DNA of 64,000 nt. Origin: Betaproteobacteria bacterium MOLA814 (GTDB lineage: Bacteria; Pseudomonadota; Gammaproteobacteria; Burkholderiales; Burkholderiaceae_C). Shown piece by piece: positions 37,270-47,774 of this stretch; position 1 is the first letter of the stretch, and every line of letters begins with the position of its first letter. The stretch is taken from assembly GCA_000496475.1 (NCBI GenBank), contig AYMW01000002.1, forward strand, positions 682,001 through 746,000. The letters run 5' to 3'. The position numbers were made by a program, and so were the translations under genes. Below the pieces are notes generated by a model. It was not told the DNA's origin, did not search any database, and saw only the letters and a list, made by a program, of their open reading frames with translations.

Positions 37270-37623
37270 TTACACAGCTGCCGTTACGACCACCTCGATT
37301 TTATAGTTGGGGTTGGCCAATCTGGCTTCCACGGTAGCGCGTGGCGGTGTGTGGCCTGGTGCCACCCAGACATCCCACACCTCATTCATGGCAGCAATAT
37401 CGCCAATACTTGACAAGAAAATTTCCACACGCAGCAAGCGTGTTTTATCACTCCCCGCCTCTTTCAATCGCATGTCGATTTGCGCCAAGATATCCTCGGT
37501 TTGACCGCGTATGTCCGTGTCACCCCGCTCTGGCACCATGCCGGCCAAATACACCACACCGTTGTAGACGGCGGATTCGCTCAAACGCTTCCCGACGTGG
37601 TGGCGGGTAATGTCTTGATTCAT
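37270..37623 (-). CDS. RidA/YjgF-family protein
   Basis: A 117-aa protein. The core PPRATVEARLANPNYKIEVVVTAAV keeps the RidA active-site arginine region (A-T-V-E-A-R-L) and the terminal I-E-V-x-V-T strand. It starts inside the plsY stop (4-bp overlap), so the two are translationally coupled. It differs from the RidA protein at 24.1 kb and belongs to another subgroup. Confidence 0.88.
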   Translation of the reverse strand: MNQDITRHHVGKRLSESAVYNGVVYLAGMVPERGDTDIRGQTEDILAQIDMRLKEAGSDKTRLLRVEIFLSSIGDIAAMNEVWDVWVAPGHTPPRATVEARLANPNYKIEVVVTAAV

Positions 37624-38267
37624 GTGGATTTCTCTCCTAAACGGCTTTCACTGCCAGTCAATAAACGGCTGACGTTGGCGCGGTGGCGCCACACCAGCAA
37701 CAAGGCCATGACCACCAAACAAGCGGCAGATGCTGGCGAAGCCTGCCACATGACTTGGTGACCAAACAGCCAATAAAACGGGGCAAAAACAGCACCCACC
37801 ATGGACGCCAAGGATACATAACGGGTGAAGTACGCCACCACTAAGAATGTGGCCACACACGACAAGCCTAGCAGCGGGTCCAAGCCAAACACAACGCCCA
37901 CAGCGGTTGCCACGCCTTTCCCGCCTTTGAAGCCAAAAAACACGGGGTATAGATGGCCTAAAAATGCAGCCAAACCTGCCACAGCCGCCCACGAGCTGGC
38001 AGTGCTGGCCAGCCCCAAAGCGTCGGCATTGCTCGCGATCAGCCACACCGGCAAAAAGCCTTTGAACGCGTCCAATAACAAGGTCGCCACTGCGGCCGTT
38101 TTATTGCCCGAGCGCAACACGTTGGTTGCCCCAGGGTTGTTGCTGCCAAAGGTGCGTGGGTCAGACAAGCCCATCGCGCGGCTGACCAGCACAGCAAACG
38201 CCAGCGAACCAAGCAGGTAGGCCAGCGCAACACATACAACGGGCACAAAGTAAGCAGTTTCAATCAT
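37620..38267 (-). CDS. plsY: Acyl-phosphate:glycerol-3-phosphate acyltransferase
   Basis: A 215-aa inner-membrane enzyme that starts phospholipid synthesis by acylating glycerol-3-phosphate. Five transmembrane segments are apparent. The three conserved cytoplasmic motifs are visible: GSNNPGATNVLRSGNK, HLYPVFFGFKGGKGVATAVG and the C-terminal WRHRANVSRLLTGSE. Confidence 0.96.
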   Translation of the reverse strand: MIETAYFVPVVCVALAYLLGSLAFAVLVSRAMGLSDPRTFGSNNPGATNVLRSGNKTAAVATLLLDAFKGFLPVWLIASNADALGLASTASSWAAVAGLAAFLGHLYPVFFGFKGGKGVATAVGVVFGLDPLLGLSCVATFLVVAYFTRYVSLASMVGAVFAPFYWLFGHQVMWQASPASAACLVVMALLLVWRHRANVSRLLTGSESRLGEKST

Positions 38268-38370
38268 GGTATGAAGTCGTTCTTGTTGTTAAAGTTGCTC
38301 GTATTACTCGTATTGTTTCTACTGGTTGTGAACTGCGGTTGACACGTTCTATTGTTGCTGATTTGGTGCA

Positions 38371-38865
38371 TCAGCTGCTAGCCCCGTGTTTTGGGCTTGG
38401 CGCATTGCACAGCAACAACCCCAACCTAAGCAGACAGGCGGGGTCAACCAGCACCAGCAGCCCACGCTTGCCAGCATTGATTGCCACCATGGGCAGCGCC
38501 AGCACGCTGGCCTCCACGTAGATAGGCATGTCTTTACGCAACCCGAATGGTGAAGTGCCTCCCACCAAATAGCCGCTGTGCTTATTGGCCACTTCAGGCA
38601 GGCAGGGCGTCACTGTTTTGCAGCCAATCGCCTTGGCCAAAGCCTTGGTAGATACCTCTACATTGCCGTGCATCAGTGCCACCAAAGGGTGGCCTAACTC
38701 GTCTTGCATGACCAAGGTTTTAACCACTGCGTAGGGATCAAGGCCCAGCACCTGGGCGCTGTGCGCGGCACCGCCACGCTCCACGTAAGCGTAAGGGCGT
38801 ACATCGAAGGCCAGTTTCTGCGCTTGCAGCCATTTAATAGCGGGGGTATTGGCCTGCGCGGTCAC
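38371..38865 (-). CDS. ybaK: YbaK/EbsC-family aminoacyl-tRNA deacylase
   Basis: A 164-aa editing-domain protein like YbaK, which clears Cys-tRNA(Pro). The catalytic lysine is in AVVKTLVMQDE (about 49), and the GYLVGGTSPFGLRKDMPIYVEA block marks the YbaK rather than the ProX subgroup. The C terminus is a little extended (LLCNAPSPKHGASS). Confidence 0.92.
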   Translation of the reverse strand: MTAQANTPAIKWLQAQKLAFDVRPYAYVERGGAAHSAQVLGLDPYAVVKTLVMQDELGHPLVALMHGNVEVSTKALAKAIGCKTVTPCLPEVANKHSGYLVGGTSPFGLRKDMPIYVEASVLALPMVAINAGKRGLLVLVDPACLLRLGLLLCNAPSPKHGASS

Positions 38866-38933
38866 TGTTGTTGCGGTGTATGGCTTTGATTGAGCGTACC
38901 TGTGCTGTGCGTGCTGGTGCTTTAGCAGCCGCT

Positions 38934-40010
38934 TTAAATTGCGGGGTCGCCAAGCTCCACACGCATGGCATCAAGCATGGCCAAGACCTCGGCGCCTATG
39001 TCCATCTCGAAGGCGGCTATGTTTTCTTGCAGTTGCGCCACATTGGTCACGCCAATAATGGTACTGGCAACTTGCCATTTGGCTTTGCAAAACGCCAAGG
39101 CCAGCTGGGTAGGCGTCAGCCCCAGTTCTTTAGCCAAGGCGTTGTAGCGCTTGGCCCCGGCTACAGACTGCGGCCTGCCCCAGCGCTGAGCGCGCATGCT
39201 GGCGTAAATAGCCATGCGCCCTTGAGGCGTTCCACCATGCTCTATGCCCAAGTCATCGTATTTACCTGTCAACAAACCAAATGCCAACGGGGAGTAAGCC
39301 AGCAAACTCACATTGAGCCTGTGCATGGTTTCGTCCAGGCCGTTTTCCACACTGCGATTCAGCAAGTGGTAGGCATTTTGAACAGTAGCAATTCGCGGCA
39401 AACCGTGCTGCTCAGCCAAGCGCACAAACTCGTGCACACCGTAAGCCGTCTCATTGGACAAACCAATCGCTTTGATCTTACCGGCTCGCACAAGTTGCTC
39501 CATGGCATGCAGCTGCTCGAGAATACTCGCGCAAGGCTTGTCTTTGCTGGGGTCAAAATACACTTGACCAAACAACGGCGCGTTGCGTGCGGGCCAATGA
39601 ATTTGATACAGGTCAATCACATCGGTTTGCAAGCGCTTCAAGCTGTTGTCACACGCGGTCACAATTTCTTTAGATGTCAGACCTGAATTGTCACCACGGA
39701 TCCAAGGCATGCCACGTGAAGGGCCAGCGACTTTGGTTGCCAGCACCACTTGGTCACGCTTGCCTGGGTTGGCTTTAAACCAATTGCCCATCATGGTCTC
39801 TGTGGCACCGCACGTTTCTGCCTTGGCGGGTACGGCGTACATCTCAGCGGTGTCCCAAAAACCCACGCCTGCCTCCAGGGCACAACTCATGATGTCAAAC
39901 GCTGTGGCCTGATCGACCTGCTCAGCAAACGTCATGGTGCCCAAACAAATGGGACCAACCTTCAAATCAGACTGGCCCAAAGTGGTTAACGGGTATGCGG
40001 CTTGTGCCAT
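38934..40010 (-). CDS. tas: Aldo/keto reductase, Tas-like
   Basis: A 358-aa NADPH-dependent TIM-barrel reductase. Family motifs: GFWDTAEMY with catalytic Asp and Tyr (about 52-58), VVLATKVAGPSRGMPWIRGDN with the catalytic Lys, and LYQIHWPARN with the His. The insert after the lysine motif and overall length match E. coli Tas. Substrate not known. Confidence 0.9.
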   Translation of the reverse strand: MAQAAYPLTTLGQSDLKVGPICLGTMTFAEQVDQATAFDIMSCALEAGVGFWDTAEMYAVPAKAETCGATETMMGNWFKANPGKRDQVVLATKVAGPSRGMPWIRGDNSGLTSKEIVTACDNSLKRLQTDVIDLYQIHWPARNAPLFGQVYFDPSKDKPCASILEQLHAMEQLVRAGKIKAIGLSNETAYGVHEFVRLAEQHGLPRIATVQNAYHLLNRSVENGLDETMHRLNVSLLAYSPLAFGLLTGKYDDLGIEHGGTPQGRMAIYASMRAQRWGRPQSVAGAKRYNALAKELGLTPTQLALAFCKAKWQVASTIIGVTNVAQLQENIAAFEMDIGAEVLAMLDAMRVELGDPAI

Positions 40011-40137
40011 TGAGAAGCTCCTTACAAGACAGGTTCGCGTGACTTACAACCGTCAATCGACCTTTAATTAAATCAATAGTAGTAATATTGACGCTTGGTG
40101 CAGCGGTTGTTCGCTGCCATGTACAAGGAGTTTAATC

Positions 40138-40860
40138 ATGCAACAACTTTTAAACAGTAGCCCAGATGTCACATGCGTGGCAACCCCCACAAGGCGCAGC
40201 TTAACCACACGCGCAGCCCAAAGCTTTGTTGCAGGGGCGGCCGTGCTGGCATTGCTTGGCTGCGAGACCACACAAACTCAGCGCGACACTGGCACAGGCA
40301 GCCTCATTGGCGCACTGGGCGGCGCGCTGCTGGGTGGGGCACTAGATGGCAAAGATGGCGCTGAAAAAGGTGTCCTGATAGGCGCGGCTGCCGGCGCTAT
40401 CGGTGGACACATTTGGTCTACCCGGATGCAGGAGCAAAAAGCCGCCATGGAGAAAGCCACGCAAGGCACTGGCATCACAGTTGTTAAAACCGACGACAAC
40501 CGACTCAAACTAGACATTCCTAGCGACGTGTCATTCGAGTCTGGCCGGTACGCAGTAAGCCCTGCTTTTGGAACTATTTTGGGCACTTTTGCCTCTAGCC
40601 TGATGGCCAACCCGGTATCCGTTGTTGTCATAGAAGGACACACCGACAGCGTGGGCAGTGCGGCGTCTAATATGCGCTTGTCTCAAGACCGCGCACTCAG
40701 CACACGCGACTACCTCGCGGCCAAGGGTGTGGCCATGGCTCGCATGAGCACCAAAGGCTACGGCGAAACCAGCCCCACAGCAGACAATGCCGCGGCAAAC
40801 GGGCGCGCGCTCAACCGCCGCGTTGAAATCTTTGTCGCCGAGCCCGCGCCTCAACGGTAA
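40138..40860 (+). CDS. OmpA-family outer-membrane lipoprotein
   Basis: A 240-aa protein. The signal region ends in a lipobox (VLALLGC, Cys at about 41), unusually far in; a later start would shorten the cytoplasmic tail, but ATG 40138 has AAGGAG nearby. A glycine-zipper segment (GSLIGALGGALLGGALDG ... GVLIGAAAGAIGGHIW) follows, then a C-terminal OmpA peptidoglycan-binding domain (VVVIEGHTDSVGS, LSQDRALSTRDYL, NRRVEIFV). It should tether the outer membrane to peptidoglycan. Confidence 0.93.
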   Translation: MQQLLNSSPDVTCVATPTRRSLTTRAAQSFVAGAAVLALLGCETTQTQRDTGTGSLIGALGGALLGGALDGKDGAEKGVLIGAAAGAIGGHIWSTRMQEQKAAMEKATQGTGITVVKTDDNRLKLDIPSDVSFESGRYAVSPAFGTILGTFASSLMANPVSVVVIEGHTDSVGSAASNMRLSQDRALSTRDYLAAKGVAMARMSTKGYGETSPTADNAAANGRALNRRVEIFVAEPAPQR

Positions 40861-40928
40861 GACAACCCAACAGCTGGCCAAGCCATTGGCCAACTCACAA
40901 CACCACCTGCTTAGGCTCGTTGCTCAAT

Positions 40929-42851
40929 CTAACGGCCTAGGCTTTTCAACGTCTGCGTCTCCTCCCAGCGACTTTGCTCCAACAGGCGCAGCACGCGTCG
41001 CTGCACTTTGCCCGTTGTCGTCATAGGCAAGCTGTCGACAAACTCAACCTGCTTGGGGTACTCGTAGGGTGCTAACTTGCCGCGCACATGGCGTTGCAAC
41101 TGCCCTACCAAGTCGGCCTGCCAATCGTGCAGTTGTGTGGCGTTTAAGTTGACGCAAGCCTTTAATGCGCTAGGAGACAAGACAACAAACGCTTTCACCA
41201 CAGCGCCGCGCTGGGCATCGGGTTGGGGGACGACTGCGGCGTTGGCAACGCTGGGGTGTTTGAGCAAACAGTTTTCAATCTCACCCGGCCCAATGCGGTA
41301 GCCTGCAGATTTGAACATGTCATCAGCACGCCCTGCATACCAGAGGTAGCCGTCTACATCGCGGGTGGCCAGGTCGCCGGTGCGGCACCAATTGCCCGAG
41401 TACTTACCCGCAGTGGCCGCATCATTGCGCCAATAACCTATAAAAAATACGGGGTCTGGCTGGCCATCTTCAGCGGTGCGGTAGACCGCCACCTCGCCTA
41501 TGTCGCCGTCAGCACAGGGCTGGTTGTTGGCGTTGATAACAGCCACTGTATGACCGGGGTAGCCTTTACCCATGCTGCCCGGCTTGGCCGGCCACCCAAT
41601 GGCGACGCGCTGGCCTGCGCTGTTGTACACCGCTTGGTGATTCATGGCGCAATTGCCCACGATGTAGTTGATCTCGGTTTGGCCAAACATCTCATTAACC
41701 ACCACGCCCAGCTCGCTGCGACACCAATCAAACACCGCATCACCCACAGCCTCGCCCGCACTCATGAGGCCTTGCAGCTTGAGCTTGAACAGCTTGGATG
41801 GGTGCGCATACGACTTCATCATGGCCTTGAGCGCCGTAGGAAACAAAAAGCTATGCGTCACTTGGTGGCGCTGCAACAGCTCGAATGCCACCTCTGGCGT
41901 GAACCGGCCGGCAAACGCCACAATAGGGCGCCCCATACACAAACTAGGAAGCAAAGCATCCATGAGCCCGCCTGTCCAAGCCCAATCAGCGGGGCTCCAA
42001 AACACGGTGCGGTAACTAGGCTCTGACGGCAAGCCATTAGGGGCAACGACGTGCTGCGACGGGTCATAGCCAAACCAATTTTGACTGCATATGAAGCCAG
42101 TCAAATTGCCAATTAGCGCACTGTGCGGAATCAACGCTCCCTTGGGGTTCCCAGTGGTGCCGCTGGTGTAAATGAGCACTGCAGGGTCTGTTGCCAACGT
42201 GTTGGCCATATTGAATGAGACCGCTTGAGCGTGCAACACATCCTCCCAGTCATGCAGCGCAAGCCTGGCGGTTGTCTGCGTTTGTGCAGCCTCAACGTTA
42301 CGCTTTGTGTCAACACCCACACCAATCACATGCTCTAAGTCTGGGCACGCCGGCGCAGCGTCTAGCAACCCAGCCAAAGTAGAGGCATCCACAATTGCCG
42401 CTGAAGCCTGGCTGTCTTGCAAACGGAATTGCAAGGCATCTACGCCAAACAGCTGGGACAGCGGCATGGCGACAGCGCCCAGCTGCAACACCGCCATATA
42501 GGCCACCGCCGTTTCAAACCGCTGGGGCATCACAATGGCCACGCGCTGCCCTGGGCGAACTCCCAACTTGTTCAAACCATGTGCCAATTGGCAGGCCTGA
42601 GCGTAGAGCTGCGCATAGCTGCATTCGGTGCAAGCACCTAAACCAGCAGGGCCAGACTCATCAGACGCTTGCTGTATGACAGCAACACGGTCATGGGCAT
42701 CTGGCAGCCCTGCCCAGCGCTGGGCGCACCATTGCGCCATGTTGAATCGCTTGGGCACTGCCCAGCGAAACGAAGCCCACATAGGTTGGTAAAAGTCACC
42801 CACCACGGAAGGCGGGTTGTCTCTCGGTTGACGCTTGGTAGTTTTGGGCAC
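40929..42851 (-). CDS. AMP-dependent acyl-CoA synthetase
   Basis: A 640-aa adenylate-forming ligase. It starts at GTG 42849-42851 with GAAGGA upstream. The P-loop-like A3 motif is YTSGTTGNPKGALIPH (about 229), A5 is NEMFGQTEINY, A8 is YAGRADDMFKSAGYRIGPGEIE, and the catalytic lysine is in MTTTGKVQRR near the C terminus. Overall it looks like a medium-chain or benzoate-type acyl-CoA synthetase. It is divergent from an alpha/beta hydrolase with only 17 bp between starts. Confidence 0.9.
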   Translation of the reverse strand: MPKTTKRQPRDNPPSVVGDFYQPMWASFRWAVPKRFNMAQWCAQRWAGLPDAHDRVAVIQQASDESGPAGLGACTECSYAQLYAQACQLAHGLNKLGVRPGQRVAIVMPQRFETAVAYMAVLQLGAVAMPLSQLFGVDALQFRLQDSQASAAIVDASTLAGLLDAAPACPDLEHVIGVGVDTKRNVEAAQTQTTARLALHDWEDVLHAQAVSFNMANTLATDPAVLIYTSGTTGNPKGALIPHSALIGNLTGFICSQNWFGYDPSQHVVAPNGLPSEPSYRTVFWSPADWAWTGGLMDALLPSLCMGRPIVAFAGRFTPEVAFELLQRHQVTHSFLFPTALKAMMKSYAHPSKLFKLKLQGLMSAGEAVGDAVFDWCRSELGVVVNEMFGQTEINYIVGNCAMNHQAVYNSAGQRVAIGWPAKPGSMGKGYPGHTVAVINANNQPCADGDIGEVAVYRTAEDGQPDPVFFIGYWRNDAATAGKYSGNWCRTGDLATRDVDGYLWYAGRADDMFKSAGYRIGPGEIENCLLKHPSVANAAVVPQPDAQRGAVVKAFVVLSPSALKACVNLNATQLHDWQADLVGQLQRHVRGKLAPYEYPKQVEFVDSLPMTTTGKVQRRVLRLLEQSRWEETQTLKSLGR

Positions 42852-42868
42852 GGCTTATTCCTTCTAAG

Positions 42869-43786
42869 ATGCAAGCAATGTACCAAGTAAAACGCACAAG
42901 CCACAGCCATTTCGTTCCAATCCGTCACCTGCGCTACCACTACCGCAGCTGGGGCACGCCCGAGGCTGGCGTGGCCCCTTTGGTATTGGTCCATGGCTGG
43001 ATGGATGTAGGCGCCTCGTTTCAGTTCATGGTGGACGCCTTGGCCAAGGACCGCTGGATAGTGGCGCCTGACTGGCGCGGATTTGGCTTGACCGACACGC
43101 CCAACACAGACAACTTTTGGTTCGCCGACTACTTGGCCGACTTAGACGCCTTGATGGACTTGCTGGCACCTGCGCAAACAGTTGACTTGGTAGGCCACAG
43201 CATGGGTGGGCACATTGCCACCATGTATGCAGGGGTCAGGCCACAGCGCATCCGCAAACTGGTCAACCTTGAAGGGTTTGGTTTGGCCAGCACGCAAGCC
43301 GCGCAAGCGCCCACGCGCTATGCACAATGGCTGGACGAATTGGCCAAGTTTGGCCGCGGCGAAATGGACTTGCGCAGCTATGCCAGCCGCGACGCTGTGG
43401 TGGCCCGCTTAATGAAAACCAACCCACGTCTTAGCTTAGACAAAGCACAGTGGTTGGCTGGCGAATGGTCTGAGATGACTGCGCATGACCAGTGGCAGGT
43501 GCTGGGTCATGCCGCACACAAAGTGGTGGGGGCCAACCTATTTCAAGTTGATGAAACGGTCGCTTGCTACCAACACATCACGGCGCCTACCTTGTTTGTC
43601 CACGCTGAGGAAGACAGCCTGTTGACGTGGTGGAAAAACAAGTTCACACGTGAGGAGTTTATGCAACGCGTGCACCACATCCCAGACCTCAGCATTGAGT
43701 GCATGGACGATGTAGGCCATATGTTGCACCACGACCAACCCGAGCAATTGGCGGCCATGATTGAAGCGTTTTTAGCTAAGGCGTAA
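42869..43786 (+). CDS. Alpha/beta hydrolase
   Basis: A 305-aa serine hydrolase (302 from ATG 42878). The oxyanion HGWMDVG motif is at about 40, the nucleophile elbow is VGHSMGGH (Ser about 113), the acid lies in VHAEEDSLLTWW and the base in MDDVGHMLHHDQP. This is the epoxide hydrolase/haloalkane-type subfamily layout. Substrate unknown; the adjacent divergent acyl-CoA ligase suggests joint control at most. Confidence 0.9.
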   Translation: MQAMYQVKRTSHSHFVPIRHLRYHYRSWGTPEAGVAPLVLVHGWMDVGASFQFMVDALAKDRWIVAPDWRGFGLTDTPNTDNFWFADYLADLDALMDLLAPAQTVDLVGHSMGGHIATMYAGVRPQRIRKLVNLEGFGLASTQAAQAPTRYAQWLDELAKFGRGEMDLRSYASRDAVVARLMKTNPRLSLDKAQWLAGEWSEMTAHDQWQVLGHAAHKVVGANLFQVDETVACYQHITAPTLFVHAEEDSLLTWWKNKFTREEFMQRVHHIPDLSIECMDDVGHMLHHDQPEQLAAMIEAFLAKA

Positions 43787-43895
43787 CAGATTGGGCAAAT
43801 AAGGGCCCCAACCATGAGAAAATAATAGGTTGTGTGTAACACCTGTGTGTTATCACCGCTACAACAACCCACGCCGCTAAAGCACTGAGACCATC

Positions 43896-44994
43896 ATGGA
43901 AGCCGAAAACCTAAACGCCCTGTCAAACCTCCTCGACGACTTGCAACTGCGAGTTGGTGAGTTACGGAGGTATCTTTGACGTTGATAGCAAAGCTGCGCG
44001 CCTAAGCGAAGTTGAGGCGGCCTTAGAAGATCCAAGCGTTTGGAATGACCCAAAGCGGGCCCAAGACCTAGGGAGAGAAAAAAAATCCTTGGACGACGTC
44101 GTTGGGGTTTTATTCAAACTCGGCACCGACCTGACAGACAACGCAGAGCTGTTTGAGATGTCGCAAGACGACCACGCAGGCCTGCTGATGATTCAAGATG
44201 ACGCTGAGGCACTGTTGGGTGTTGTTGAGCGCCTTGAATTTCGCCGCATGTTCAACCAGCCAGCAGACCCCAGCAATTGTTTTATTGACATCCAATCTGG
44301 TGCGGGTGGTACCGAGGCTTGTGATTGGGCCAGCATTTTGATGCGCCAGTACCTGCGTTACGCAGAGCGCCAAGGCTTCAAAACAACCATTGAAGACGAA
44401 ACACCTGGCGACATAGCTGGTATCAAAGGCACCACCATCAGAGTGGATGGCGAGTATGCGTTTGGCTTGTTACGCACAGAAAGCGGCGTACACCGCCTGG
44501 TGCGTAAGTCGCCATTTGACTCAGCGGGCGGACGACACACCTCGTTTGCATCGGTGTTTGTTTACCCAGAGGTTGACGATTCCATTGAAATAGACATCAA
44601 CCCGTCTGATGTGCGCACGGACACCTACCGAGCCAGCGGCGCAGGCGGTCAGCACATTAATAAAACGGACTCGGCTGTACGGTTAACCCACATTCCCACG
44701 GGAACTGTGGTGCAGTGCCAAGACGGGCGCAGCCAACACGGCAACCGCGATGTGGCTTGGAAGCGCCTGAGGTCCAAACTGTATGACCTAGAAATGCGTA
44801 AGCGCCAGGACGAACAACAAAAACTCGAAGACGGCAAAACAGATGTAGGCTGGGGACACCAAATTCGGTCCTACGTATTGGACCAAAGTCGCATCAAAGA
44901 TTTACGCACTGGAGTTGAGGCCACCAACACGCAAAAAGTGTTGGACGGCGACTTAGATATGTTTATTCAAGCCTCATTAAAACAAGGCGTTTAA
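43896..44994 (+). CDS. prfB: Peptide chain release factor 2 (programmed +1 frameshift)
   Basis: RF2 recognises UGA and UAA stop codons. The true gene starts at ATG 43896 and reads 27 codons to CTT (43974-43976), meets TGA at 43977-43979, and continues in the +1 frame from GAC 43978 to the stop at 44994, giving 365 aa. The specificity motif is [10 protein letters not shown] and the catalytic motif is GAGGQHINK. It lies 37 bp upstream of pepN. Confidence 0.97.
43964..43980 (+). promoter_or_regulatory. Autoregulatory frameshift site of prfB
   Basis: GGAGG (43966-43970) acts as an internal anti-SD pairing site, followed by TAT CTT TGA C. The slippery CTT, in-frame TGA and following C are the standard elements by which low RF2 promotes +1 slippage and so its own synthesis. 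Confidence 0.95.
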
Positions 44995-45031
44995 GCGCTG
45001 TTGCACCATAGAAAATGTTAGGGATTTAGCC

Positions 45032-47740
45032 ATGCAAGAAGCCGTTACAGATGACATCGCACAAGAGGCGAGTGTCAACACGCTGGTCAAACGCGACGAC
45101 TACCAAGCGCCCGCATTTTGGATTGACAGCGTGGAGCTGGGGTTTGACCTAGACGCCACCAAGACTCGTGTGCTCAACAAAATGCGCGTGCGCCGAAATG
45201 GTGACATAGAAGCCAGCGCGCTGCGCTTAGACGGCGAAGACCTAACCCCCACACGTGTGCTGGTCAACGGGCAAGGCTGCAGTTTCAAAAAAGACGGCAG
45301 CCAGCTCGTACTTGAGAGCTTGCCAGAAGGGCTTGAGGCGTTTGACCTGGAAATTCTCACCACGTGCGACCCGAGCACCAACACCCAGCTGATGGGCTTG
45401 TACATGAGTGGCGACTGTTTTTTCACACAATGCGAAGCACAAGGCTTCAGGCGCATTACCTATTTCTTAGACCGCCCAGACGTGATGGCCACCTACACGG
45501 TGACCTTGCGCGCTGACAAGACTGCCTTTCCCGTGCTGCTGTCCAACGGCAACTTGGTTGACAGCGGCACACTCCCAGATGGCCGCCACTTTGCCAAATG
45601 GGTGGACCCACACCCAAAGCCCAGCTACTTGTTTGCACTGGTCGCTGGCCAACTGGTGTGCCGTGAGCAGCGCGTGACCGCGCGCAACGGCAACGACCAT
45701 GTGCTGCAAATTTACGTGCGCCCGGGTGACCTTGACAAGACAGAACACGCCATGCAATCGCTCATGGCCAGCATGGCTTGGGACGAGACGCGCTTCAACC
45801 TGCCCTTAGACCTTGAGCGCTTCATGATTGTGGCCACCAGCGACTTCAACATGGGCGCCATGGAAAACAAGGGCTTGAATATCTTCAACACCAAGTTTGT
45901 CTTGGCCAGTCCCTCGACAGCCACCGATGCCGATTTCTCTAACGTTGAAAGCGTGGTTGCACACGAGTACTTCCACAACTGGACCGGCAACCGCATCACC
46001 TGCCGTGATTGGTTTCAGCTTTCACTTAAAGAAGGACTCACCGTTTTCCGCGACCAAGAGTTCAGCCAAGACATGGCTGACAGTGCCTCAGGGCGCGCGG
46101 TCAAACGCATTGAAGATGTGCGCGTGCTGCGCACAGCACAATTTCCTGAGGATGCAGGCCCGATGGCCCACCCAGTGCGACCTGATCAATACGAAGAAAT
46201 CAACAATTTTTACACCGTCACCATTTACGAAAAGGGTGCCGAAGTGGTGCGCATGATGCACACCTTGGTAGGACGCGATGGATTTGCCAAAGGCATGGCC
46301 TTGTACTTTGAGCGCTTTGACGGCCAAGCCGTTACTTGCGACGACTTCGCGCAGGCCATTGCCGACGCCAACCCCAACTCGGCCTTGGCTGACAACCTAG
46401 CAACATTCAAGCGTTGGTACAGCCAAGCTGGCACACCTCGCTTGCATGTAGTGGGCGAGCACAACAGCAGCGCCAGCACCTACACTTTTGAGCTGCGTCA
46501 AAGCTGCGCGGCAACGCCCAACCAGCCAGTTAAAGACCCTTTTGTCATACCAGTCACTGTCGGCTTGGTGGGCATTGATGGAAGCGCTTTGCCATTGGCC
46601 ATGCCTGGCGACGACCACACCCCTACCTCACGTACGCTGGTACTCAAAGACACCAGCCAACGCTTTACCTTTACCAACATCACACAAGACGCCGTGCCCT
46701 CTGTGCTGCGTGGTTTTAGTGCGCCAGTGGTACTAGACATCGTCATGTCAGACGAGCAATGGCTGCACTTGCTGGCTTGCGACAGCGATCCCTTTAACCA
46801 ATGGGAGGCGGCTCAGCGTTTGGCATTAACTCGGCTACTAAGCGCCATTCGCAGCAACGAGACCATCACACCAGATGTGCCTTATGTTGATGCGCTGCGC
46901 AGCGTTTTGAACAACACGCAATTGGCCGCGTCGTTCAAAGAGCTGGTCCTCACACTGCCCAGCGAGTCGTATATTGCAGAGCAACTGCAAGCTGTGGATC
47001 CGCAGCAAATTCATGCCGTGCGTGAGTCTCTGCGCTTGCAACTGGCGAAAGCCTTGACGCCCGAGTGGGCGTTGGCCTTTAACACTTACAACGCCACACA
47101 AACATTTAACACAAGCGCCACCAGCATGGGCCGGCGTGCACTGGCCAATTTGGCATTGGCCAACTTGGTATTGGCTGAGCAATCAGATGGCGGTAACACA
47201 TGGGCCCATGCAGCACTGCAGCGGTTTACGAATGCCAACAACATGACGGACCGCTTTGGTGCCATGGCAGCGCTGGTGCACGCGGACAGCCCAGAGGCCA
47301 GCCACGTTTTGACCAAGTTCTATGACCTGTTTCACAACGAACCCTTGGTTCTCGACAAGTGGTTTGCCTTGCAAAGCGCGCGTTCAGACCGCATGGGCAA
47401 CGTGCTACCCAATGTGAAACAACTGCTCAAGCACCCTGATTTCAACATGCGCAACCCCAACCGCGCGCGCAGCGTGCTGTCTACCTTTTGCCAAGCCAAT
47501 CCTGCCGCCTTCCACCGCCCTGACGCAGCAGGCTACGTGCTGTGGGCAGATAAGGTGCTGGAGCTAGACGCCTTCAACCCACAAATAGCAGCACGTTTGG
47601 CTCGCGCGCTAGACCGCTGGGAAATTTTGGCGCAGCCCTACAAGGCGGCGGCTCATGCTGCCATTGAACGCGTGGCTGCCAAACCCAACCTCAGCGCAGA
47701 CGTGCGCGAAGTGGTTGGTCGCGCCTTGACCACAGCATAA
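45032..47740 (+). CDS. pepN: Aminopeptidase N (M1 metallopeptidase)
   Basis: A 902-aa zinc aminopeptidase of the E. coli PepN type that trims N-terminal residues from peptides in the cytoplasm. The substrate-binding GAMEN motif ([13 protein letters not shown]) is near residue 275, and the zinc site [29 protein letters not shown] (HExxH plus the distant Glu) near 310. Length is standard and no signal peptide is visible. Confidence 0.96.
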   Translation: MQEAVTDDIAQEASVNTLVKRDDYQAPAFWIDSVELGFDLDATKTRVLNKMRVRRNGDIEASALRLDGEDLTPTRVLVNGQGCSFKKDGSQLVLESLPEGLEAFDLEILTTCDPSTNTQLMGLYMSGDCFFTQCEAQGFRRITYFLDRPDVMATYTVTLRADKTAFPVLLSNGNLVDSGTLPDGRHFAKWVDPHPKPSYLFALVAGQLVCREQRVTARNGNDHVLQIYVRPGDLDKTEHAMQSLMASMAWDETRFNLPLDLERFMIVATSDFNMGAMENKGLNIFNTKFVLASPSTATDADFSNVESVVAHEYFHNWTGNRITCRDWFQLSLKEGLTVFRDQEFSQDMADSASGRAVKRIEDVRVLRTAQFPEDAGPMAHPVRPDQYEEINNFYTVTIYEKGAEVVRMMHTLVGRDGFAKGMALYFERFDGQAVTCDDFAQAIADANPNSALADNLATFKRWYSQAGTPRLHVVGEHNSSASTYTFELRQSCAATPNQPVKDPFVIPVTVGLVGIDGSALPLAMPGDDHTPTSRTLVLKDTSQRFTFTNITQDAVPSVLRGFSAPVVLDIVMSDEQWLHLLACDSDPFNQWEAAQRLALTRLLSAIRSNETITPDVPYVDALRSVLNNTQLAASFKELVLTLPSESYIAEQLQAVDPQQIHAVRESLRLQLAKALTPEWALAFNTYNATQTFNTSATSMGRRALANLALANLVLAEQSDGGNTWAHAALQRFTNANNMTDRFGAMAALVHADSPEASHVLTKFYDLFHNEPLVLDKWFALQSARSDRMGNVLPNVKQLLKHPDFNMRNPNRARSVLSTFCQANPAAFHRPDAAGYVLWADKVLELDAFNPQIAARLARALDRWEILAQPYKAAAHAAIERVAAKPNLSADVREVVGRALTTA

Positions 47741-47774
47741 ACACCCAGCTCACCGCCCAATTAGAAAGCACGTC

